DNA of 64,000 bases, taken from Agrobacterium rubi TR3 = NBRC 13261. Lineage in GTDB: Bacteria; Pseudomonadota; Alphaproteobacteria; Rhizobiales; Rhizobiaceae. The position numbers and the translations under genes are program-made. Shown piece by piece: positions 57,484 to 64,000 of the stretch. The notes under the pieces are model-generated. The model was given only the letters and a program-made list of their open reading frames with translations. It ran no database searches and was not told the origin of the DNA. The stretch lies in assembly GCF_000739935.1 (NCBI RefSeq), contig NZ_BBJU01000012.1, forward strand, positions 183,700 to 247,699, in the 5' to 3' direction. How positions within the stretch are numbered: position 1 is the stretch's first letter; each line of letters starts with the position of its first letter.

Positions 57484-58875
57484 TTATTTCGCGGCAAGAG
57501 CTGTCAAAATCCGCACCCAGGACCGGATACCCTTGTGGAAGGATTGCAGATCGTATTTTTCGTTGGGCGAATGAATACGGTCGTCCGTCAGGCCAAAGCC
57601 GATCATCAGTGAATCCATTCCCAGCATCTTCTGGAAATCACCGACGATGGGGATCGATCCACCCATGCCGATGACGACGGCTGGCTTTGCCCACTCATCC
57701 GACAACGCATTCTTCGCTTTCGTCAGCGCCGGCGAATCGTAAGATAGCTGAATGGCCGGTGAGCCACCGTGCTCATGGAATTCCACCGAGCAATCGGCGG
57801 GGATTTTCGAGCGCACATAGGCGCGGAAGCTTTCACGGATGGCGGCTGGGTCTTGGTTGCCAACCAGACGGAACGACACTTTGGCCGAGGCCTTTGCCGC
57901 AATCACGGTCTTGAAACCTTCGCCGGTGTAGCCGCCGATGATGCCGTTGACTTCCGCTGTTGGGCGCGCCCATGTGAGCTCCAGAACCGAGCGGCCCTTT
58001 TCGCCCGCCGGAACGGACAGACCGACCTCGCCGAGGAAACTTTCCGCGGTGCGGCCAAGATTGTCCCACGACGCCTTGATGTTGGATGGTGTCTCTTCCA
58101 CGCCTTCATAGAATCCAGGCAAGGTCACACGGCCGGTCTCGTCATGCAGACCCGCCAGAATATGCGTCAGAATATGAATGGGGTTGGCCGCAGCGCCGCC
58201 GAACAGCCCTGAGTGAAGATCACGGTCAGCCGCCGTCACCACGATCTCTTCGCCGACGAGCCCACGCAAGGCAGCGGCGATCGCCGGTGTTTCGCGGTCC
58301 CACATGCTGGTATCGCAGACCAGCGCGTAATCTGCCTTCAGCTCATCGGCATTGGCATCCAGGAACGGTTTGAGCGATGGCGAACCGGATTCCTCCTCGC
58401 CTTCGAACAGAATGGTGATGCGCAAAGGCAGCGAGCCATGCACCTGCTTGTAAGCGCGGCAGGCCTCGACAAAGGTCATCAACTGCCCCTTGTCATCCGA
58501 GGTCCCACGACCGGTGATGACCTGCCTGCCCTCGCCAATATCCTTCAGCGCCGGATCGAAGGGCTCGTTTTCCCACAAATGAAGGGGATCGACGGGCTGC
58601 ACATCATAGTGGCCGTAAAACAGCACATGCGGCGCATCCGGCGTTGCGCCATCATGGTGGGCAACGACCATGGGATGGCCAGCGGTTTCGCGCACCGACG
58701 CGTCAAAGCCGATATTCTTGAGATCGCGAACCAGCCAATCAGCGGCCTTGCTGCATTCGGCCTTATAGGCCGGGTCCGTCGAGATGGACTTGATGCGGAC
58801 GAATTCGAAAAGCTTGTCGAGGCTGGAGTTGAGGTTGTCGTCAACCGCCGAGAGAACGGGGGATATGTCTGTCAT
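57484..58875 (-). CDS. M20 family dipeptidase/metallopeptidase
   Basis: 463-residue zinc peptidase of the M20/M25/M40 family (CNDP-dipeptidase-like). Metal and catalytic motifs: VLFYGHYDVQPVD (His and the catalytic Asp), GRGTSDDKGQLM, FEGEEESGS (catalytic Glu pair) and DTSMW. A dimerisation insert lies between about 200 and 320. Probably cytoplasmic, hydrolysing dipeptides or acylated amino acids; substrate unknown. Confidence 0.92.
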   Translation of the reverse strand: MTDISPVLSAVDDNLNSSLDKLFEFVRIKSISTDPAYKAECSKAADWLVRDLKNIGFDASVRETAGHPMVVAHHDGATPDAPHVLFYGHYDVQPVDPLHLWENEPFDPALKDIGEGRQVITGRGTSDDKGQLMTFVEACRAYKQVHGSLPLRITILFEGEEESGSPSLKPFLDANADELKADYALVCDTSMWDRETPAIAAALRGLVGEEIVVTAADRDLHSGLFGGAAANPIHILTHILAGLHDETGRVTLPGFYEGVEETPSNIKASWDNLGRTAESFLGEVGLSVPAGEKGRSVLELTWARPTAEVNGIIGGYTGEGFKTVIAAKASAKVSFRLVGNQDPAAIRESFRAYVRSKIPADCSVEFHEHGGSPAIQLSYDSPALTKAKNALSDEWAKPAVVIGMGGSIPIVGDFQKMLGMDSLMIGFGLTDDRIHSPNEKYDLQSFHKGIRSWVRILTALAAK

Positions 58876-59003
58876 TACGCGATCCTGTCATGCAAAGATG
58901 ACGGGACCATAGAGCAAAGAGCGCGCGGTTTCGAGCCGGAAAATCGCCTCTTTGCTGGAGACTACGAGGGTGCAGGCACGGTTGTTTCTGCTTGAGATCC
59001 TCC

Positions 59004-59447
59004 TCAGACTTTCTGGTCGACAGCTCGCGCCGCCTCGATAGTGCGGCCCATATATTCCAGCAGCAAGTGTCGCTCGAACTTCAAAAGCCCTGCCAGCATC
59101 GCATCATCGGTATCTCTGGATGCCGCAATGGCCTGACGTTCCAGCTCACGGCCTTTGTCCGTCAGTTCGATGATCTGCGCCCTGCGGTCTCGCGGATGCG
59201 GCTTGCGTTCGATCAGCCCGTCGCGCTCCATCCGCGCCAGCGTATTGGCCAGCGTCGCCTGCTCGACATCCACCCTATCAAGCAATTGTCGCTGCGTCAG
59301 CCCGTCCTCGTTCCACAGTTCCAGCAAGACCGGAAACTGGCCAGGCGAGAAGCCGAGCGCTGCGGCACGTTTGTTCAGCGCCTTCGAAAAGCTCTTTGCC
59401 AGTTGGGCAGCAAGGTAAGTGGCCGAATCGTTTCGCGAAAAACGCAT
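59004..59447 (-). CDS. MarR family transcriptional regulator
   Basis: 147-residue winged-helix regulator. The DNA-binding segment LTQRQLLDRVDVEQATLANTLARMERDGLI and the wing RKPHPRDRRAQIIELTDKG are typical. Its target is unknown; the nearest genes are the M20 peptidase (same strand, downstream) and the putative sRNA upstream. Confidence 0.9.
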   Translation of the reverse strand: MRFSRNDSATYLAAQLAKSFSKALNKRAAALGFSPGQFPVLLELWNEDGLTQRQLLDRVDVEQATLANTLARMERDGLIERKPHPRDRRAQIIELTDKGRELERQAIAASRDTDDAMLAGLLKFERHLLLEYMGRTIEAARAVDQKV

Positions 59448-59544
59448 GTCATTTCCCTCGGGCGCGGTAACGTCGTGTCGGAATTACATATGATGCGATG
59501 TAAATCTGCTGGCTTTCGCGAGGCGTGTGAGTGGAAATTGGCCA

Positions 59545-59690
59545 ATAAAAAACCGCCATGACCGGGAGGGACAGCCATGGCGGTTATATTGAAGGACAAA
59601 GGCCCGGAGAGGGGGATAGGCCTTTGTCCGGTCTGAAGCGGCGGGGGACGAGCCAGCAATCAGACTACGGCGTGATCAGTCGCCGTCCTC
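59545..59690 (-). ncRNA. Candidate small RNA with CU-rich hairpin loops
   Basis: Read on the minus strand: hairpin C ACGGCG/CGCCGT (59667-59686); hairpin B GGACAAAGGCC/GGCCTTTGTCC (59594-59629, 11 bp) with loop containing TCCCCCTCTCC; hairpin A AACCGCCATG/CATGGCGGTT (59551-59585, 10 bp) with loop containing GTCCCTCCC; then TTTTTT. Terminal T-run and exposed CU-rich loops parallel the alpha-r14 RNA nearby. No clear promoter was found, so a 3'-UTR origin from the gene at 59763-60146 is possible. Confidence 0.55.
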
Positions 59691-59762
59691 TAAGAAATGA
59701 GCCTTCAAATGCGGCTTTTCAAGGGAGCGCAGAATTACAAATTTGTAACGTTCTGGTGAGCT

Positions 59763-60146
59763 TCAATTGGTCTGTTGATGCCCCTTGCGCCGATATATGA
59801 ACCAGACAATTTTTGTGATTGCGTAGACCGAGGTAAATATACCGAAATTGAGCGCGACATTCCACGCGTTACCCACCTCCTTCGATATCGCCAGGACGAA
59901 AAAGGTACCAAGCAAAGCGCCATTCATAAACTCGAACTGAGCCTGGCGTGCCAAACTCCATTTCTGCTCGCGACGCGCCGGAAAATAAATATGAAGGCTC
60001 TCTGATGCCAGGAGAAACATCGGCGCCACTAGAATTTTCTGGAGAACAAGGCCACTGCCATTTCCGTTGAGCACCGATACGGCGGCTGTTATCGACATCA
60101 AGGCAACGGTCGCCACACAGAATGAAATATTCGATTTCCTGTTCAT
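59763..60146 (-). CDS. Hypothetical membrane protein
   Basis: 127 residues, not recognised. Four hydrophobic stretches are visible (FCVATVALMSITAAVSVL; KILVAPMFLLASESLHI; MNGALLGTFFVLAISK; LNFGIFTSVYAITKIVWFI), with a basic loop ARREQKWSLARQ between the second and third. GCGAGG lies 5 nt before the ATG at 60146. Base composition is lower in GC than its neighbours. Divergent from polA. Confidence 0.65.
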   Translation of the reverse strand: MNRKSNISFCVATVALMSITAAVSVLNGNGSGLVLQKILVAPMFLLASESLHIYFPARREQKWSLARQAQFEFMNGALLGTFFVLAISKEVGNAWNVALNFGIFTSVYAITKIVWFIYRRKGHQQTN

Positions 60147-60233
60147 ATGACCTCGCAACAGTACCAAAGAATGTTGTCGGACAATCCTCGCGACGATAGA
60201 CCTTTGCGCTTTGGCGCGCTATCCCTTCTTCCC

Positions 60234-63212
60234 ATGAAAAAAGGCGATCATCTCTTCCTCGTTGACGGCTCCGGATTCATCTTCCGGGCGTTCCATGCCA
60301 TTCCTGCGCTCAACCGCAAATCGGATGGATTGCCCGTCAATGCCGTCTCCGGTTTCTGCAATATGCTGTGGAAGCTGTTGAAGGACGCGCGCAACACCGA
60401 TGTCGGCGTGACACCCACGCATTTCGCCGTGATTTTCGACTACTCCTCGAAAACCTTCCGCAACGAGCTCTACGATCTCTACAAGGCCAATCGTTCCGCG
60501 CCGCCGGAAGATCTCGTGCCGCAATTCGGCCTGATCCGCCAGGCCACCCGCGCCTTCAACCTGCCCTGCATCGAGACCGAGGGTTTCGAAGCAGACGATA
60601 TCATCGCCACCTATGCCCGCCAAGCCGAAGCGATCGGCGCGGATGTGACGATCATCTCATCCGACAAGGATCTGATGCAGCTTGTCTCGGCCAATGTGCA
60701 CATGTACGACGCCATGAAGGACAAGCAGATCGGCGTGCCCGACGTCATCGAAAAATGGGGCGTCGCGCCTGAAAAGATGATCGACCTGCAAGCCATGACC
60801 GGCGATTCGACCGATAACATTCCCGGCATTCCAGGCATCGGGCCGAAAACCGCAGCCCAGTTGCTCGGAGAATATGGCGATCTCGACACGCTCTTGGAAC
60901 GTGCGGGCGAAATCAAGCAGCAGAAGCGACGCGAAAATATCGTCGCCAATGCGGAGCTTGCGCGCCTGTCTCGGCAGCTGGTGGCACTTCGAACCGATGT
61001 GCCGCTGGAGTTGCCTCTGGATGCGCTGACGCTCGAGCCACAGGACGGCCCCAAGCTGATCGCCTTCCTCAAGGCCATGGAATTCACCACGCTGACGCGG
61101 CGCGTTGCAGAGACTACGGGCGCCGATGCAACAGCCATCGATGCCGCTCATGTTCCCGTCGAGCGCGGTGCTCAGGCCCACGGCCCCGACCTGGATGCAG
61201 CAACGGATGCGGTCACGTCGCTGGATGAAAATGCAGTCGGAAACATCGATGCTATCGCCTCACAGATGGAGGGCACCGTACCCGCAACGCTCGCTTCCTC
61301 CCGTGAAGCGAGCTTCTCCACAGCCAAGATCGACATCACAGCCTATCAGACCATTCGCACCGTGGAAGAGCTTGATCGATGGATTGCCTTGGCACGCGAA
61401 ACCGGCGTTGTTGCCTTCGACACGGAAACCACTTCGCTCGACCCGATGCAGGCGGAGCTTGTCGGTTTTTCACTGGCTCTCGCCAACAATGCGACGGATG
61501 CAAGCGGCCTCGATATCCGTGCGGCCTATGTGCCGCTCAGCCATAAGACCGGCTCGGGTGGTGATCTCTTCAGCGACGGCATCAAGCTGGCGCCTGACCA
61601 GATACCATTCGATGATGCGATCGCTCGTTTGAAAGACCTCCTGAAAGACCCTGCGGTGCTCAAGGTAGCGCAGAACCTGAAATATGACTATCTGCTGGTC
61701 AAGCGCCTTGGCATCGTCATGCAGAGTTTTGATGATACCATGCTGATGTCTTACGTTCTGGAGGCTGGCAAAGGCCTGCACGGCATGGACGCGCTATCAG
61801 AACGGTGGCTCGGCCACACCCCGATTTCCTACAAGGAGGTCGCAGGTTCCGGCAAGGCAGGCGTCACCTTTGATTTCGTCGATATCGACAAGGCGACGAC
61901 CTATGCCGCCGAAGATGCAGATGTGACGCTTCGTCTGTGGATGGTCCTGAAACCCCGCCTCGTCGCTGACAAGATGACGGCAGTCTATGAGCGGCTCGAA
62001 CGACCACTCCTGCCCGTCCTGGCGCGTATGGAAGAGCGTGGCATCACCGTCGATCGGCAAATCCTGTCGCGTCTCTCTGGCGAACTCGCGCAAAAAGCGG
62101 CGGCCTTCGAAGACGAGATTTACGAGCTGGCCGGGGAAAAGTTCAATATCGGCTCACCCAAGCAGCTCGGCGATATCCTGTTCGGCCGAATGGGCTTGCC
62201 GGGCGGTTCGAAAACCAAGACCGGTCAGTGGTCGACCTCAGCCCAGGTTCTGGAGGATCTGGCCGCAGAAGGCGCCGAACTGCCTCGCAAGATCGTGGAC
62301 TGGCGTCAGCTGACAAAGCTCAAATCGACCTACACCGACGCCCTTCCCGGCTATGTGCATCCACAGACCAAACGCGTCCACACATCCTACTCGCTGGCAT
62401 CGACCACTACGGGACGCCTGTCTTCGTCTGAACCGAATTTGCAGAACATCCCGGTCCGCACCGCGGAAGGCCGCAAAATCCGCACCGCTTTCGTCTCGAC
62501 GCCGGGAAACAAGCTGCTGTCGGCCGATTACAGCCAGATCGAGCTTCGCGTCCTCGCGCATGTGGCCGATATTCCGCAGCTGCGAAACGCTTTTGAAAAC
62601 AACATCGACATTCACGCCATGACGGCGTCGGAAATGTTCGGCGTTCCAGTGGAGGGCATGCCGTCCGACGTGCGCAGACGCGCCAAGGCCATCAACTTCG
62701 GCATCATCTACGGCATCTCGGCCTTCGGTCTGGCCAACCAGTTGGCCATCGGTCGCTCAGAAGCCGGCGATTACATCAAGAAATATTTCGAACGCTTCCC
62801 AGGCATCCGCGATTACATGGAGAGTACGAAGGCTTTTGCGCGCGACAAAGGATATGTCGAAACGATCTTCGGACGGCGCATTCATTATCCGGAGATCAAA
62901 TCCTCCAACCCGTCCGTCCGGTCCTTCAACGAACGCGCAGCAATCAACGCCCCCATCCAGGGCTCAGCCGCCGACGTCATACGCCGCGCCATGATCCGCA
63001 TCGAACCTGCGCTGGAACAAACAGGCCTCTCTGCTCGCATGCTCCTGCAGGTGCATGACGAATTGATCTTCGAAGTCGAGGAAGCAGAAATTGAAAAGGT
63101 GCTCCCCATCGTGGTCAACATCATGGAAAAGGCAGCACTGCCTGCCATCGACATGAAGGTGCCGTTGAAGGTTGATGCGAGAGCGGCGAGCAACTGGGAC
63201 GAGGCGCATTAG
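60234..63212 (+). CDS. polA: DNA polymerase I
   Basis: 992-residue three-domain polymerase. The 5' nuclease (about 1-290) begins HLFLVDGSGFIFRAFHA. The 3'-5' exonuclease (about 380-590) has an intact first motif VAFDTETTSLDP, so proofreading is likely retained. The polymerase domain has motif A DYSQIELRVLAHVA, motif B RRAKAINFGIIYGIS, and motif C QVHDELIFEV. ATG at 60234 was chosen by homology; the frame opens at 60147 but the extra codons are not conserved and neither start has a clear ribosome site. Confidence 0.95.
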   Translation: MKKGDHLFLVDGSGFIFRAFHAIPALNRKSDGLPVNAVSGFCNMLWKLLKDARNTDVGVTPTHFAVIFDYSSKTFRNELYDLYKANRSAPPEDLVPQFGLIRQATRAFNLPCIETEGFEADDIIATYARQAEAIGADVTIISSDKDLMQLVSANVHMYDAMKDKQIGVPDVIEKWGVAPEKMIDLQAMTGDSTDNIPGIPGIGPKTAAQLLGEYGDLDTLLERAGEIKQQKRRENIVANAELARLSRQLVALRTDVPLELPLDALTLEPQDGPKLIAFLKAMEFTTLTRRVAETTGADATAIDAAHVPVERGAQAHGPDLDAATDAVTSLDENAVGNIDAIASQMEGTVPATLASSREASFSTAKIDITAYQTIRTVEELDRWIALARETGVVAFDTETTSLDPMQAELVGFSLALANNATDASGLDIRAAYVPLSHKTGSGGDLFSDGIKLAPDQIPFDDAIARLKDLLKDPAVLKVAQNLKYDYLLVKRLGIVMQSFDDTMLMSYVLEAGKGLHGMDALSERWLGHTPISYKEVAGSGKAGVTFDFVDIDKATTYAAEDADVTLRLWMVLKPRLVADKMTAVYERLERPLLPVLARMEERGITVDRQILSRLSGELAQKAAAFEDEIYELAGEKFNIGSPKQLGDILFGRMGLPGGSKTKTGQWSTSAQVLEDLAAEGAELPRKIVDWRQLTKLKSTYTDALPGYVHPQTKRVHTSYSLASTTTGRLSSSEPNLQNIPVRTAEGRKIRTAFVSTPGNKLLSADYSQIELRVLAHVADIPQLRNAFENNIDIHAMTASEMFGVPVEGMPSDVRRRAKAINFGIIYGISAFGLANQLAIGRSEAGDYIKKYFERFPGIRDYMESTKAFARDKGYVETIFGRRIHYPEIKSSNPSVRSFNERAAINAPIQGSAADVIRRAMIRIEPALEQTGLSARMLLQVHDELIFEVEEAEIEKVLPIVVNIMEKAALPAIDMKVPLKVDARAASNWDEAH

Positions 63213-63218
63213 CAGCGG

Positions 63219-63558
63219 CAGGTGGTTCTGCCGACAGGCTTATTGCGGAGATGGTTAGCTTGAAGCCCGCAAGAGAGAGCTGGCTGGCCTGCTCGATGGT
63301 ACGGACGAACCACCTTCCACGCTCCATCCCGATCTGGCGAAGTATTTTCATGAGGAGATCGGTGCTCTTCACGTCCGACTTGGCAACGAGAAGACGCAGG
63401 CCTTTGCGGACTACAGGCTCTGCACGCTGGTCAGCCGCATCGAACTCGTTCCCAGTCGTGATCTGGCCGTGATCCTCACCTTCGCATGTATCAAGAGAAA
63501 CCCCGAGTCCTCAACGAAAGGGCGATTCTGGAAGAGCTCATGGGTCGCGCCGATCTAA
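63219..63558 (+). pseudogene. Remnant of a large serine recombinase (C-terminal end)
   Basis: The translated remnant reads ADRLIAEMVSL in one frame and then, after a frameshift near 63260, EARKRELAGLLDGTDEPP, LHPDLAKYFHEEIGALHVRL, and VSRIELVPSRDLAVIL in the next frame up to TAA at 63558. This matches the C-terminal coiled-coil region of resolvase/invertase-type serine recombinases (pattern: L-E-x-R-K-x-E-L ... LHP-x-x-A-x-x-Y ... L-x-x-R-I-x-L-x-P). The catalytic N-terminal domain is missing. It lies between polA and an initiator tRNA. Confidence 0.65.
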
Positions 63559-63576
63559 CCCGGTAGCCAGAAATGC

Positions 63577-63597
63577 CAAAAGCCCCTTGGCGGGGCT
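63577..63597 (-). terminator. Terminator after initiator tRNA
   Basis: Minus-strand AGCCCC/GGGGCT stem with TTTT, 23 bp beyond the tRNA 3' end; likely end of the rRNA-tRNA operon. Confidence 0.7.
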
Positions 63598-63619
63598 CTG
63601 TCGGTATCACAGGGATCGT

Positions 63620-63696
<77 letters not shown>

Positions 63697-63702
63697 TTAC
63701 CA

Positions 63703-63985
63703 GGTTTTTGCGTTCGCAAAAACCGACAGAGCAAACACGAAGTGTTTGCGTATCCGGTCCGGTTTTTGCCAAAGGCAAAATACCGTTGTTACCAGCGTAA
63801 ATCCCTTAGGATTTATCGCGACTGCGTCACAGCATGGCTGTGATGCATATTGCCGGAGCAAATCCTTTAGGATTTGTCTCCTGTAAGGGACGCACCTTAT
63901 TTATTCGATGCGCCGCTTTTTGTGTCTTTGTGCTTTATAACACAAAAGGCCGCGTTGTGAGCGGCCTTTGACTGGCCTTTTGGCC
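63703..63985. repeat. Array of short palindromes upstream of the initiator tRNA
   Basis: Seven perfect or near-perfect hairpins and one short one in 283 bp: 63703-63724 (10-bp arms GGTTTTTGCG), 63731-63749 (GCAAACAC), 63764-63780 (TTTTGCC), 63798-63815 (TAAATCC), 63824-63846 (GCGTCACAGC, one G-T), 63855-63881 (GGAG-CAAATCC), 63945-63969 (AAAGGCCGC), and 63974-63985 (GGCC-TTTT-GGCC). Probably the transcribed 5S-to-tRNA spacer of an rRNA operon. No coding sequence was recognised here. Confidence 0.65.
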
Positions 63986-64000
63986 GTTTGTTTTTGCGTT

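Noticed and set aside
63251..63472. 73-codon plus-strand ORF after polA
   Set aside because: Wrong frame for most of the recombinase similarity; only its first codons match before the frameshift.
63705..64000. 5S rRNA gene at the right edge
   Set aside because: The conserved 5S core (reverse of CCGATCCCATCCCGAACTCGG-like block) is absent; it should lie beyond the window.

Overview
The window looks like a chromosomal segment of a member of the Rhizobiaceae (Agrobacterium/Rhizobium group, Alphaproteobacteria). This rests on an frcR-frcBCAK fructose locus, a rimP-nusA-ylxR-infB-rbfA-truB-rpsO-pnp cluster, an alphaproteobacterial RpoH promoter ahead of dnaK, a CtrA-type box, an alpha-r14-type small RNA with anti-Shine-Dalgarno loops, and an initiator tRNA placed as at the end of a rhizobial rRNA operon. 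Nearly all of it is core genome. The only sign of transfer is a decayed serine recombinase beside the initiator tRNA gene.

Layout. 1-2418: ATPase (cut by the window edge) and binding protein of a BMP/nucleoside-type ABC importer. 2698-4068: msrA, a small membrane protein, tRNA-Ser(GGA). 4113-9263: ROK regulator frcR divergent from frcBCAK. 9365-16775: recF, a MoeB/ThiF-like protein, an acetyltransferase, a hydroxyacid dehydrogenase, an SH3 protein, adenosine kinase, an AEC transporter and an RsmC-like methyltransferase. 16854-26930 (minus): the translation/transcription cluster, read rimP to pnp, with a promoter and a terminator-like hairpin in the rimP leader. 27215-33111: an MFS exporter, then phoA with a Pho box, followed on the same strand by a DUF3299-like protein, an ATPase and a permease with a histidine-rich loop, probably a metal (zinc) system.

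33463-36587: dnaK-dnaJ. 36664-44304: DUF924, slyX, the tripartite tricarboxylate transporter tctCBA with an adjacent DctB/DctD-like two-component system, and rpmF. 44510-55724: a lytic transglycosylase, recR, a MOSC protein, ybaB, dnaX, the SRP RNA gene, a HIT protein, nudC, pheA, kdsB, a membrane-anchored cytochrome c and PBP1A. 55850-64000: ybaK, the alpha-r14-like sRNA, a cold-shock gene, a candidate CtrA-controlled sRNA, an M20 peptidase, marR, a second candidate sRNA with CU-rich loops, polA, the recombinase remnant, initiator tRNA-Met and a run of short palindromes that is probably the 5S-to-tRNA spacer of an rRNA operon lying beyond the right edge.

The least described material is in the intergenic RNA-like loci: 57259-57434 (CtrA box plus terminator with no gene), 59545-59690 (three hairpins, two with CU-rich loops), the rimP leader at 26934-27079, and the palindrome array at 63703-63985.
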